A program made the translations under genes and the position numbers. A stretch of 64,000 nt of DNA from Pisaster brevispinus. Lineage: Eukaryota; Echinodermata; Asteroidea; Forcipulatida; Asteriidae. Under the pieces are notes generated by a model that saw only the letters and a program-made list of their open reading frames with translations, had not been told where the DNA came from and did not search any database. The stretch is taken from assembly GCA_023634235.1 (NCBI GenBank), contig JAMKCF010000001.1, positions 16,254,258-16,318,257 on the forward strand. Direction: 5' to 3'. Positions 12,218 to 21,692 of this stretch are shown here, in pieces (the stretch's first letter is position 1; every line of letters starts with the position of its first letter).

Positions 12218-13684
12218 TTACATCGTCCTTAAGGACGGGCCAAAAGTGCTGGTAAGACCGTCCAGGCCGGGGGATTTGTTGCGACCCAATTGTCCGATTG
12301 CGACATCTAACTCTTCGACTGAGAGTGGCCTACCGCAGTCCTCTGCGTCATGTGGGTCAAGCGTGGGGATGGTTTGAAGTAGGCGGTCACCTGCCTCCTC
12401 ATCGGTTTTAGTGCGACAGTATAAGTCTGAGTAGAAATTCTGAATGTGGGAGTTATTTTCACTCTGATTTTCAGTAACTTCTCCGGAGGGGAGACGAATT
12501 TTGGAGATGTATTTCGCACATGAGGTAGATTTTTCCATACCGAAGAAGATGGAAGAGCAGGTGTCGACTTCATTAATATGTTTAAAGCGCGCTCTAATGA
12601 GGGCACCCCATGCTTCTTGGTGGTACAAGGAGGATAGGGTGTCCCTCTGTTCCTTGGGAGTGAGTTGCATTTCAGCAGACAAATGTGGTAACGACTGGAG
12701 CCGTTGGATGCTTTCATTAAGAAGCCGGACAGATTCCCGTTTGGTCTCTGCATTTTTGGTGCCAAAAATCTGCGTCAGTTGTTTTATTTTTGTTTTACCG
12801 AAGTCCCACCACGTGCGAATATTGCTGAAGAACGTCTTTTGGGATTGCCATTGTCTCCAAAATATAGCAATAGTATCTGTGTACTCTTTGTTTTCCAAGA
12901 GAGAATTATTAAAATGCCAGTATGGACTACCTCTCCGTGGAGAGGAGGAGGCTTTCCAATTGATGGTGACTGCGCTGTGATCGGATATAGCGCAGGGATT
13001 TATTTTGCAAGACATCACAGAAGGAAGAATATCATTTGGGAGGTAAATTCTGTCCAATCTGGCCTTAGACATAAAGCTGTCTTTGCAAAGACTATTCCTA
13101 AACCAGGTATATTCGCACTTGGTGGGATTTTGTCTGTGCCAAACGTCACTGACGTTCAACTCGCTCATCAAGTTTTGGAGCACCTGGGCTACTTTAATCC
13201 TTCTTTCAAAGGAGGTGCGAAATCTGTCCTGACATGGATTAATAATACAATTGAAATCACCGCCCACTATTAAGTAGCCGTCATTGTGTTGAATACAATG
13301 AGCACGGAGAGTTTCAATGCATTGAATGGCCACACAGTCCGTTTGGGGGATTAAAACATTATAAACATGGTAGGTGGTAGAGTCTAACACAATTTTATTA
13401 TACACAATCTGGTTTTTAAATAATGTGGACGAGATCAAAATATCACATTTACAATTATTTCTGATCAAGGTAACGACCCCTGCCCCGCGAGTGTCCCCGC
13501 GTGAGCAATGGATGCGATAAGGCCAATGTTCCCAACACGAAGAGTTTTCGCTCAGTTTATACGTTTCCTGCAGGAAAACAGTGTCAGGGTTGTGAAGAGT
13601 TAAGTCAACGTATGTTTTGATGCTAAGGTTTTTCAGCTCCTTGTAGCATCCTTGGGTGTTGAGGGTAGCTATGCTAAGCGCCAT
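12218..13684 (-). pseudogene. LINE ORF2 N-terminal part, copy B: APE endonuclease and RT start
   Basis: A 488-codon minus-strand frame starting at the ATG of MALSIATLNTQG. It contains the AP-endonuclease signatures NTQGC, FLQETY, GGDFNC and ISDHSAV (catalytic Asp/His), followed by the connector and RT motif NKSPGLDGLT. It stops at 12218, where a frameshift separates it from motif A. It differs from copy A at only two bases that I can see (I/T and R/H changes and a silent-strand difference near 13,139 versus 10,341). It follows ORF1, whose stop lies about 230 bp upstream. Confidence 0.88.
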
Positions 13685-13914
13685 AAGAAAAACAAGAAGA
13701 CCGTTAATTTTTTACGGGTGATGCGGGGTTCATTGGGGTCTAGTCTCTTAATGAGTAGCCTAATCCTCTGCTGCTGATGTTTTTGAAGTAGGGGGCTGTT
13801 CCTCATGGGTTTGAGCTGTTGAACTAGCCCCGGGATGTTGGAAGTGAATTTACGTGCGATCAGGGACGCCTTTTTGCTGGATTAACGGTTTTTAGGAAAT
13901 TGACCATCTCAGTG

Positions 13915-14480
13915 TTATTTAGGGGGCCTTTTGGAGACTTTTAAGTTAGAAAACTCATTAAAGTCCTGAGAATGTTGGCTACTGTCTGAGTACAATGAGT
14001 CGTGTTTACTCAGTTCTAATCCCTCCTCCATCGGGGTGGAAGGGGTGGGGGATTGACTTTGAGAGGGGCGGGGTGAAGGGGAAGGGCGGGATGAAGGCGT
14101 GGGGTGGGGGGAGGGGTCGGTTGTTGGGGCGGGGAGGGAGGACGATGTACTGGCTCTCAAAGGGGTGAGAACACCAGTCACGTTTTTCACTGCGGGTTTG
14201 TTTTGTTTCTTTTGGGAAACAACAGTGGAGAACAGGGGAATATGTTGACAGGAGGGGACCGGTGGGGACCAGAAGGGTGTGGGCATCGGGGTCTTATCCC
14301 CGGCTGTGCCAACTTCTGCTTGCGCCAATTGTGATGACAAATTTAGAGGCGGAGCAGAAGATGATTGCTTCGTGGTATCTGAGGACTGTTTGGAATTGGG
14401 AGGGGTTTGGCTGGTGGAGGGACGGGCCGGAGAGGGGAGCGGAGCCGGGGACCTTTTGCAGGCTTTACTGAGAAATAAAT
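13915..14480 (-). pseudogene. LINE ORF1, C-terminal fragment
   Basis: A minus-strand frame rich in Ser, Pro and Thr, ending in a short acidic/Ser segment and KVSKRPPK just before a stop. It lies immediately upstream of ORF2, the position of ORF1 in Tx1/L1-like elements. The low-complexity part explains the strongly G-rich plus strand (14,030-14,150). The zinc-knuckle region expected earlier in ORF1 is missing because the element ends against the PLE fragment at about 14,480. Assignment rests on position and composition. Confidence 0.5.
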
Positions 14481-14490
14481 TTTTCCTACA

Positions 14491-14800
14491 GAAAGTCGGA
14501 TGTGCCATGGGCTCCACAGCCAGTCCAGAAATCTGTGACATAACCCTCCATGATCTCGAAAATCGAATCCTCCAACAAGCTGAACACATTCTCACTTGGT
14601 GGCGCTATAGAGATGACATTCTCAATATCTACGGCGGCAATATTGAAGAATTCAAACAACTGGTAACAACCATGAATCAAATGCACCCTACTCTCAAATT
14701 CACTTTTGAGGCCTCAAAACGCTCAATCAACTATCTCCTCCTCCTCCTCCTGATTAACGCTGTATCGTTGATGAGAAGACTAGTCAAAGATGTCAAATGA
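14491..14800 (+). pseudogene. Penelope-like RT fragment
   Basis: A plus-strand frame with PLE reverse transcriptase motifs: GCAMGSTASPEI (motif B), WWRYRDDILNIYGG (catalytic DD, motif C) and the downstream IEEF...TMNQMHPTLKFTFEAS block. The last block is nearly identical in the minus-strand PLE at 20,546, so both belong to one family. It starts without any N-terminal RT half and ends in a CTC trinucleotide repeat near 14,740. It is in the opposite orientation to, and abuts, the LINE. Confidence 0.8.
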
Positions 14801-14833
14801 TCTCTTCTGTCTCTTGCCGGATTCAGAAATGAT

Positions 14834-15196
14834 TCATCTGCGGGGTACTCTCCTTTTTATAGTCCTGCCTCGATGGCCTCCGGTTTGCCTCGCCCCCAAT
14901 TTGCGAACGGCTTTCTGCGTTAAATTGCGTCCTGCTTGGCGGAGTCTCGTCTTGGCTGCTGTCTTGATATTTTTACCCCACAAAGCATCTTGTGCAAGAC
15001 CAATGCCTGTATTGAACACCTCCCTACCTAGGGTCTTAGCACCTTGTTTGATTAAGGGCATAGCTGACTGGAAAAGGCCTCCGAGAATCCCACCGAGGCC
15101 GTATCCTTTCTGAGATCCGGGTCCCGTGAACACGGGAAGACCTTTCCCAACTTGCTGGGTGTAATAATGTTTATTGTCCGGAAGGTAATGTCTCAT
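14834..15196 (-). CDS. Polinton/adintovirus-type small core protein (pX-like)
   Basis: An intact 120-codon minus-strand ORF. The N-terminus has the YYTQQVGKG and a G-rich GYGLGGILGGLFQ patch; the centre is an amphipathic helix region and the C-terminus is very basic (GRTIKRRVPRR). Proteins of this form, with a Gly-rich membrane-active-looking segment and an Arg-rich tail, occur in Polintons and adintoviruses and are compared with adenoviral core protein X. The match is by pattern only. It lies downstream of the capsid-type gene and integrase on the same strand, with a PLE inserted between. It appears unbroken, unlike its neighbours. Confidence 0.55.
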   Translation of the reverse strand: MRHYLPDNKHYYTQQVGKGLPVFTGPGSQKGYGLGGILGGLFQSAMPLIKQGAKTLGREVFNTGIGLAQDALWGKNIKTAAKTRLRQAGRNLTQKAVRKLGARQTGGHRGRTIKRRVPRR

Positions 15197-15416
15197 GATG
15201 ATTTATTAAAGTACGATGAGCGACGTTTTCTGAAGTGAAGCTTCACGATCACTTTACCGGTAACAAATGGGATGGGCTGCCCCGTGTCGTCCCTTCAATC
15301 GTTCCAATAAGTTGTTTAAGAGTAACTATAAATATAAATATAAATAGTAAACTTGCGGGTACAACCATGTGTAAAACTCTTTGAGGGAGTGTTGGCTCTG
15401 AAAAGAGCCGGTTTGG

Positions 15417-15458
15417 TCTCGACGTTTCGAACAGTATACTCTGCTCGTCTTCAGGAGA
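15417..15458 (-). ncRNA. Hammerhead-ribozyme-like motif in the PLE 3' region
   Basis: On the minus strand: stem I TCTC, core CTGAAGA, one extra C, stem II GAGCAG-loop-CTGTTC, then GAA, a self-complementary ACGT as minimal stem III, cleavage base C, and stem I partner GAGA. PLEs are known to carry hammerhead motifs with very short stem III that may act as dimers. Departure from the consensus is the additional C between the core and stem II. The fold is predicted by eye only. Confidence 0.5.
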
Positions 15459-15485
15459 ATGCTGGACTACTGGTGGTGGTTGAGC

Positions 15486-16724
15486 TTATGTATGGCTTGG
15501 GGGATGCACATTTGGGCGGGAAGGATCCAAGCTGTTCTTGTCTAGTGAAGCGTGTGAGTTGGTTGCTGGCTGGATGTGTGTGCGTTGGAGTGTGTCAGTG
15601 TTGTGGTGAGCTGCTGCTGGAAGTGTGGGCTTGAGAAGTGGTGACCAGATGTCGTTGATGAAGAATCCGATGTCTTGTGGAACGGTGTTGTGAGCCTTGA
15701 TCTCTATTGCCTCCCTTACTCTGCGTTGGTGCCAGAACTTGACTGGAGCGATGAGCTTGGCTTGTGTCCATTTGATGAGATGATCTTGTTCATGTGAGTG
15801 TTTGATGATAGCTGATTTGTCTAGGTGCCCTAGTCTGCCGTGTGCTTGGTGTTCTTTGATTCTGGTTGATATGTTGCGGCCGGTCTCTCCGATGTAGACT
15901 TTGCCGCATTCGCAGGGAATGCGGTAGACGCCGGGCTTGGCTTGAGTGTCTTGCTTGTCCTTGTGTGTGTGAAGAGATGCTTGGATCTTGTTGGGTGCTG
16001 TGTGGAATGTCTTGACTTGGACTTGGCTGAAGATGCGTTGAAGTTGGTGTGATGCGTGGCCGATGTATGGAATGGTGACGGTTGCCTTGAACTCCGGTCT
16101 GTCTTCAGGTGGGAGGCTTGGTTTGGGCTGGCTGAAGTTGAATGTCTTGTACCCGTTGAGTTGTAGTGATGTCCTGATGTGGTGAAGTTCCTGCTTCAAG
16201 CTGTCTTGGTCGCAGGTGTTGAATGCACGGCGGACCAATGTGTTGTGGACGGCAGACTTGAAACGAGGATGGTGGAATGAAGAGCTGTGTAGATATCGGT
16301 CTGTGTGTGTGGGCTTGCGGTGTACAGTGTGAGAAAGGGTCCCATCCGCTCTTCTGGTGACTTGGACATCAAGGAAGGAGATGGTGTTGTTTTCTTCTTG
16401 CTCCATGGTGAATTTGATGAGTGGATGCTGAGAGTTGAGATGCTGCAGGAACTGGTGAAGTGCTGACTTGCCGTGGGGCCAAACCACGAAAGTGTCATCA
16501 ACGTAGCGGAGCCAGAGGTTGGGGCGAAGATCAGCATTCTCGATGGTGTCAAGTTCAAACTCTTCCATGAACAAATCCGCAAGGACCGGGGATAGAGGAG
16601 ATCCCATGGCGGCCCCTGAGGTTTGTTCATAGAACTGGTCCCTCCACCGGAAACTGGATGAAGAGACGCAGGTGACGAGCAGTTCTTGTACTTGTTCGGG
16701 AGTCAGGCTTGTGCGGTCGGTCAT
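15486..16724 (-). CDS. Penelope-like RT + GIY-YIG endonuclease (N-terminally truncated)
   Basis: A continuous 412-codon minus-strand frame. It begins within the RT at a region ahead of SGAAMGSPLSPVLADLFMEEF (motif B), continues with LWLRYVDDTFVVWPHG (catalytic DD) and the HPLIKFTMEQE...FLDV block, and after a linker has a GIY-YIG nuclease: GVYRIPCECGKVYIGETGR with R...EH downstream. The C-terminal tail is about 110 residues of low conservation. The fingers and motif A half of the RT is absent, so the protein could not be an active RT, although the nuclease part looks complete. The ATG used is internal and may not be a real start. Confidence 0.85.
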   Translation of the reverse strand: MTDRTSLTPEQVQELLVTCVSSSSFRWRDQFYEQTSGAAMGSPLSPVLADLFMEEFELDTIENADLRPNLWLRYVDDTFVVWPHGKSALHQFLQHLNSQHPLIKFTMEQEENNTISFLDVQVTRRADGTLSHTVHRKPTHTDRYLHSSSFHHPRFKSAVHNTLVRRAFNTCDQDSLKQELHHIRTSLQLNGYKTFNFSQPKPSLPPEDRPEFKATVTIPYIGHASHQLQRIFSQVQVKTFHTAPNKIQASLHTHKDKQDTQAKPGVYRIPCECGKVYIGETGRNISTRIKEHQAHGRLGHLDKSAIIKHSHEQDHLIKWTQAKLIAPVKFWHQRRVREAIEIKAHNTVPQDIGFFINDIWSPLLKPTLPAAAHHNTDTLQRTHIQPATNSHASLDKNSLDPSRPNVHPPSHT

Positions 16725-16846
16725 GGAGGGATCTGCTGCTCAGGGGCCGCCATGGGATCTCCTCTATCCCCGGTCCTTGCGGATTTGTTCATGGAAGAGT
16801 TTGAACTTGACACCATCGAGAATGCTGATCTTCGCCCCAACCTCTA
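16514..16846. repeat. Inverted repeat within the PLE (arms 16,514-16,620 and 16,739-16,846)
   Basis: The right arm on the plus strand encodes the same AAMGSPLSPVLADLF stretch that the left arm encodes on the minus strand; the arms look identical over about 107 bp, with a spacer of about 118 bp. Such 5' inversions arise during target-primed reverse transcription and are frequent in PLE insertions. Confidence 0.85.
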
Positions 16847-17478
16847 AGTTGTTTGTTTTATGGGTATATACTGTGGACTATCATACAACTTCGTAATGGT
16901 TTCGCCCGGCTTTCCTTCCACGTTCACAATACGAAGCAACGGTGCCCTGGTGTTACCTACCACGTGGTGCTCTATAATGTTAGTGTATAGAAACACAGAG
17001 TGAACATGGTTCATGTCCACAACCCGCGAACCCTTTTTAGTTCCCATAATAACTGAATCTTCCCCTTTAATCCAAACAGTGTAGCTATGCTTTTATTCAA
17101 ACTAACGATTAAGTTATTGTTTGTTTTGACGACAATTTTCTGATTGTATTGATTGTACCTAAAACTAACCAGTCCTTCGTGATCAAAACGTGGTTTTATA
17201 ATGTCCAACATTTCCTCGGGGGTTGGATAGTAACCGGGGGGTATGGTGTGAACATGATACGCAATGGGGTCAGATTCTCCTCCGGAGCAGGTATACTGAT
17301 TGCTACTGTCTAAGACATTGAACCATCGGTGCGGATATGAAAATTCTACCAATCCAACTTCCCAATCGCCCTCAAATACGAGTGAAGTAGGAAGGGTCAC
17401 AAAGAAATGAGTCAGCGTGTTGCTTGGGTGCGTATCCATAGAGCTGTTGCTTGGCAGCGTGACAAAGGAGTCTGCCAT
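16847..17478 (-). pseudogene. Polinton capsid-type protein (PX/minor-capsid-like), truncated
   Basis: The minus-strand ORF starts at ATG 17,478 with MADSFVTLPSNSS, followed by FFVTLPTSLVFEGDWEVGLVEFSYPH, a block found in Polinton structural proteins and probably a jelly-roll strand region of the minor capsid/penton-like protein. The frame breaks near 17,045 (one base) and continues as residues reading VDMNHVHSVFLYTNII until 16,847, where the PLE cuts it. About 210 codons of a normally larger protein remain. The start lies 48 bp after the integrase stop, as in compact Polinton gene strings. PX versus another Polinton structural gene cannot be settled by eye. Confidence 0.6.
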
Positions 17479-17525
17479 GTTGAAGATTCTTATTCAAATG
17501 AAGAACTGTCCGTAAGAAAATGATT

Positions 17526-18590
17526 TTATAAAGTCTGTAGAGCCAATACCCAGCTATTGAACTTGTCGGGATAGCCCACCCACCTAAGTATTCGGTCTTT
17601 TCTCCACGTTTTCTTGTCACCAGCACCTTCTCCACCTCATATACATCATCCGTTTTAATAACCTTTTGAAGTTCTTGTTCGTAGAAGGTTCCCTCTATCG
17701 CTTTATTGTCGTAGTCCAGTAGTTTATATATGGGAGGGGAGCGAGCAATTCTAACACCGACCGTATTAATATTTCCGTGGTCCAATTTGGAAGGTATCCT
17801 TTGCAAAACGGTCTCGCCGTCATACTGATCCGAACCGTATCCCCCACTTTAAATTTAAATTTAATCCGACCTCTCCCACGATCTTTGTACAGAGTTCGCC
17901 AAACTTCTTGGGCATTATGGATAGTTACGGACGCTGGGGTCGTCTTGATACTTCGATGGTAGGATCAATTATAGGCCGTTATAAACTTGGGTATAGTTTT
18001 TAGGTAGGCACGTGTGTTGTTGGCGGTAAAGTATTTGCACATTTTTGTCTTCAACGTCCTATTAAACCTCTCTACCACACTGGATTTTGTTTCATTCTGT
18101 GTAGTGAAGAAACGGATTTTTTCTTTTTTCAACAGCTGCTGGAAATTTCGATTGAGAAATTCTGTACCTTTATCGGTTTGTAGAGAATGTGGCTTTTGGC
18201 CACTTTTCAAGATCTTTTTTGAAAGCTGCGACGAGAGCATGACCCGTCTTATTTTTGAGAGGGATGGCCCAGGCGAATTTGGATAGCACATCTATGCAAG
18301 TCAAAAAAAAATCTGTAACCCCCGTTGAACTTAGCTAGTGACGCCATATCGACCAGATCAGCCTGCCATTGACCATCAATACCGGAAACAAGCACGGGGT
18401 TTCGCCCGAATCTCTTACGTAACGGTTTATGTAAGGTGTAAGCGGGCTGTTTGCTCAACCATTCCTTAATCTGCTGTCTATTGATGTCTACCTTAACCCT
18501 TCGTGCGGCGCGGTAAACGGATTATATTCCGGAAAATGCTGCCGGATCGTTTGGGTTGTAAAAAATCCTTCGGAGGTCATTTTCCATCAT
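17526..18590 (-). pseudogene. Polinton integrase with chromodomain, frameshifted
   Basis: A retrovirus-type DDE integrase (rve). On the minus strand the N-terminus is near 18,587-18,590. Then come YTLHKPLRKRFGRN and WQADLVDM (first catalytic Asp), QTDKGTEFLN (second Asp) and SVVERFNRTLK (Glu). The C-terminus is a chromodomain: YEVEKVLVTRKRG, then in another frame a WxGYPDKFNSWV string. I count at least four frameshifts (near 18,530, 18,300, 17,960-17,800 and 17,590); one is at an A-run at 18,303-18,311. Catalytic residues are all present, so decay is recent or partly sequencing error. In Polintons the integrase lies near one terminus. Confidence 0.85.
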
Positions 18591-18773
18591 TCTCAGTTTG
18601 GATTACCAGGGTGCTGTTACAACAGGCGGAACCGCATCAAATCTTATTAAACAGGAATTTAAACCCGCAGCCCGATTTGGGGGGACAACAGTTCATGATG
18701 GCATTTACAACAAAAGTGGTGAGTTTTTGCAGAGTGAGTGTCTTAATAAAAACGATGTTTTAATGTATTCCTC

Positions 18774-18872
18774 AATGGGAGACTTTTGGTGGCAAAAGGT
18801 GGCAGCAGACTTACCAGCCAGGTAAATCAAATGGTAAGTCTGCTGCCACCTAGCGTTCCAAAGTCTCCCATT
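18774..18872. repeat. Short foldback with 19-bp perfect inner arms
   Basis: GGTGGCAGCAGACTTACCA at 18,798-18,816 is repeated in reverse complement at 18,832-18,850 with a 15-nt loop. The outer part AATGGGAGAC...TT also pairs imperfectly (18,774 with 18,872). It lies just upstream of the integrase gene. It could be a small MITE or a structured terminal part of the Polinton; no target duplication was recognised. Confidence 0.6.
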
Positions 18873-19341
18873 CTGACGGAATTAACCAATTTTGTACACA
18901 AAACAAATAAATTAATAAAAAGAACATTCATTCAATCACTCAGTTAACCAATCCGTCAGTCAATCAATCATCAATCAGTCAATCAAATAATCAACAATGT
19001 AAATTTTTACTTATTTATGTATTTAGTTGTTAATTTGATTTATTGTTTATTTATTCATTGCTTTATTAATAAGTTAATTATTTAAAACTAAAAATAATAT
19101 ATTAAAGCTCACCGTCAGAAAATAAGAGCATCGTTTTGACAAGTTGTGGGAATTGCTGTCCAGTGTTTGGTCACACCCAGGGGCAATACTGCCCTCTACG
19201 GCACAAGAAAGAGAATGTCACAATGCTTGCTGATGAGCTGTTGTAGATAGAAGGTTCATACGAAAGATACACATACAGAACACATTTGAACTACAACATA
19301 TTTCAATGTTTTATATTCATTTTATCTTCACAAAGCCAGTC
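18873..19341. other. Non-coding, CAAT-rich simple sequence
   Basis: Contains a run of CAATC/CAGT repeats (18,930-18,990) followed by A/T-rich sequence. No coding potential recognised. Confidence 0.5.
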
Positions 19342-19962
19342 TTAATAAGGGGTCCAGTGTTGTTTAGAGGGGGTGGATGTGCCACGTTTCTTTGTCATTT
19401 TCTTCTTTGTGGGTGTTTTGGGGAGGTGGTGGGCCTCTGCAAACAGCTTCGTAAGTCCATATCCGTCTTCTTCCGGTACCTCCTTCCAGGGTATTTTCAT
19501 TTTTGCTGGGTATTTTACCGGTATATCTTTTATCCTCGACGCTGTCGTAAGAGGAAGTTCGCGTTCTAGCTTTGGCGGTTTGTGATTTAAAACTGATGCG
19601 CCCCAACTGTCGCCAGATTGTTGTGATTTAGGCCGACCTAACATTTTTTGTTAGCGAAAAACCTCGCTTCAACCGGCAAAGTCAGGGCTGATAAACAGGC
19701 GTTCATAGACCGGTTCAACACTTTTTTTAAATTCCCATTCATACCTTTCCATAAAAAAAATCAACACCTCATTGCGCAATATATCGAACATGCGCACATA
19801 TGTTTCATTTTTGCACGCAAGTTTCAAACTTTCCCGATACAAACTGTTGCCAAAATGTGCGCGCTCCGCGCAATTACCTGATGGCGACCTCTTTTGACAA
19901 AGAATTCGCCAGTCAATGTTTGAACCTTTTACGTAGTTATTATCATGTTTAAACATGGTCAT
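19342..19962 (-). CDS. Two unrecognised minus-strand ORFs, possibly Polinton cargo
   Basis: ORFs at 19,669-19,962 (97 codons) and 19,342-19,644 (100 codons) follow one another on the minus strand, 24 bp apart. The first has a helical middle part (ESLKLACKNETYVRMFDILR) with aromatic residues; the second is very Lys/Pro-rich with a basic C-terminus (TPTKKKMTKKRG). I do not recognise either. They lie upstream of the Polinton integrase in the same direction and could be variable Polinton genes; they may equally be fragments of one decayed gene. Low confidence that they are expressed. Confidence 0.3.
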
Positions 19963-20363
19963 GTGATCTCCTCTCGGCCAATTAAAATGGATAGACTATC
20001 TCAGTTTATGAGTTGTTTTGTCACAGAAGTCGACAAAGATGCAACAGGAGTTTTTACACCCAAGCTCAAGGATCATCATTCTATAAGTCATTCAAGCCTA
20101 CCAGTGGCCATAGACTCAGCTACAGAAGTTTTATGCAGATATATTACACAGTTTTTTTTTAACAATAATCATGGGAGATTTTAAGACAAGATTAGGGGTG
20201 TGTTAGGTGAAGGAGTCCATGCTGGGACAATGATCCCGGAGGTGTAATCCCGGAGTTGTTACTTTCAAAGTAATTGTAGTTTCCATGAACAGTAGTTGTT
20301 TCTATAGCTGCTGTTTACTGTTATAATTAGCTGTTATGAACATTCACCACAATCACATGAAGT
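19963..20363. other. Non-coding, no feature seen
   Basis: A/T-rich with a short duplicated GATCCCGGAG/AATCCCGGAG motif near 20,231-20,258. A 79-codon open frame from 19,945 has no recognisable similarity. Confidence 0.4.
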
Positions 20364-20572
20364 TGACAGTTGCCATATTGTTGTGATTTACAGCTCAAAT
20401 AATAACTGTCGCCATGTTGTGATTTACAGCACAAATAATAGTTGTCGCCATATTGTTGTGATTTACAGCTCAAATATTAACTGTCGCCATTGTTGTGATT
20501 TACAGCTCAAATAATATTTGTCGCCATATTGTTGTGATTTACAGCTCAAGTAATAAATGTCGCCATGTTGTT
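20364..20572. repeat. Minisatellite block 1 (about 38-bp unit)
   Basis: About five copies of a unit reading TGTCGCCATATTGTTGTGAT + TTACAGCTCAAATAATAAC, with small variants. The block ends exactly where PLE coding sequence begins. The same unit forms a second block at 23,716-24,054. Confidence 0.9.
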
Positions 20573-21435
20573 AAACACATGTGGTGGATGGGATGAGGAT
20601 TTATGGAGGTATTGATAGGTTTCAGTGGGCTTAGTATAGACTTTGGTGTCTAGTATACCTGTTTCACGGAACCTGTTACCTTTGAATATGGTTAAGTCAA
20701 GATAATTCACTGAACAGTTGGAGGCCTCAAAAGTGAATTTGAGGGTTGGGTGCATTTGATTCATGGTAGTTACCAGGTTCTTGAATTCTTCAATACCGCC
20801 GCCATAGATTATGAGTATGTCATCTCTCTCGGGCATTCCACTTGCTGTATGAGGGGGTCGAGGTACTCATAGGTTTTGCGGTTGATGATCTTTTGGTTGG
20901 CCATTTTGGAGAGGGCATTGTGAACCAAGTGACTTGTTTTATGTGTAATTTCTTGTTCTAGCTGTCCATAATGCTGAGAACTAAGATGGCGGTAGCCTAC
21001 GGCCAAATAGTCAGTGGTGTCCATAATGCAAATTCCTCTGCCTTTGTCATATGGTTTGATCACGATGTTACTGTTGTTTTTCAACTGTAATAGAGCCGAT
21101 CTATGTTTCTTGGTCATATTGTTTGTTTGTTGTTTCAAACGAATATGAGCCAGTTCGAATTTTGTGGCTTCCAAATAATTCTCAAGTTTGAGATTAGATG
21201 TTGATTTGGGAAACCAAGTGGAGGGTGGTTTGAAGGGTTGGGTTTTGGAAGTCTTATTATGCATAAGGTATTTGATTCTCATTCTTCGATTGAAGGTATT
21301 TATGTCTTTCAAAAGAGAACTGCGTGTGGGTTTGGCTGGGGTAGGAACGAAATTGAGACCTTTGCCCAATGCGATTTTCTGATGTGTAGAAAGATCAACA
21401 TCGGATGGTTTGTTATGAATTGTTCGCTTTGTCAA
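20546..21435 (-). pseudogene. PLE reverse transcriptase with internal deletion
   Basis: The N-terminal frame (21,435-20,809) has the PLE signature LGKGLNFVPTPAKPTRSSLL and LKNNSNIVIKPYDKGRGICIMDTTDY. At YEYLDPLIQQVE it jumps to ERDDILIIYGGG (motif C) in a second frame, followed by the TMNQMHPTLKFTFEAS block and YLDLTIFKG. The expected roughly 150 residues with motifs A and B are missing at about 20,825-20,850. The C-terminus and endonuclease are also absent. Without motif A it cannot be an active RT. Related to the fragment at 14,491. Confidence 0.85.
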
Positions 21436-21692
21436 ATAAGTTAACAGATTATTTTGTCTCTATTGGGATAAGGTTGAGCAATGGCGGGAAAAACGTGTTG
21501 CTTTTCTTTGGTTTCGTGCGAAGTACTTTCCTTTATTATATTTACGATTAACCATTGTTTATTCAGTTTTTTCAGATTGGTAGAAATAATAATAAAATTC
21601 GCTAATGTGAAGCAAAGTATTATTGGTTATAAGAACACAGTTCTTTTTGGAAGTTGGGGTGGTCTTGAAAAAGACCGTTTGGTTTGGGAAAG

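Larger units (their letters stand above)
6812..14480 (-). mobile_element. Tx1/L1-like LINE with internal tandem duplication
   Basis: On the minus strand the order is ORF1 C-terminal part, APE-type endonuclease, reverse transcriptase, and a C-terminal CxC...HxxxxC zinc motif (around 7380-7440), as in Tx1/L1-like elements. The 3' end seems to be the (TTC)n-like tail at 6812-6841 on the minus strand. The 5' end abuts a PLE fragment at about 14,480. Positions 8102-10894 and 10900-13692 are a near-identical tandem duplication covering endonuclease and most of the RT. The RT catalytic YADD is YAND in both copies and there are several frameshifts, so the element is dead. Confidence 0.85.
15345..16846 (-). 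mobile_element. 5'-truncated Penelope-like element with GIY-YIG
   Basis: The minus-strand ORF at 15,486-16,724 plus 3' sequence with a hammerhead-like motif (15,417-15,458). At the 5' side a 107-bp stretch of the RT is repeated in inverted orientation (16,739-16,846), so the element folds back. It truncates the Polinton capsid-type gene at 16,847. The N-terminal RT half is missing. Confidence 0.8.
14834..18590 (-). mobile_element. Polinton/Maverick remnant interrupted by a PLE
   Basis: Three minus-strand genes in a row are Polinton-like: a chromodomain integrase (17,526-18,590), a capsid-type protein (16,847-17,478) starting 48 bp after it, and a small core-like protein (14,834-15,196). The interval of about 15,345-16,846 is a PLE. 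DNA polymerase B, ATPase, protease and major capsid protein, and the terminal repeats, are not seen. This is a fragment of a normally 15-20-kb element. The unrecognised ORFs at 19,342-19,962 may also belong to it. Confidence 0.7.

Noticed and set aside
9509..13273. Several 150-190-codon frames inside the duplicated LINE
   Set aside because: They are alternate-frame and opposite-strand shadows of the endonuclease-RT ORF, repeated at the same 2798-bp offset.
14104..14471. Plus-strand Gly/Trp-rich frames
   Set aside because: They are the complement of the Ser/Pro-rich LINE ORF1 on the minus strand.
18598..18825. 75-codon plus-strand frame upstream of the integrase
   Set aside because: No recognisable similarity, and it runs into the foldback repeat; not supported as a gene.
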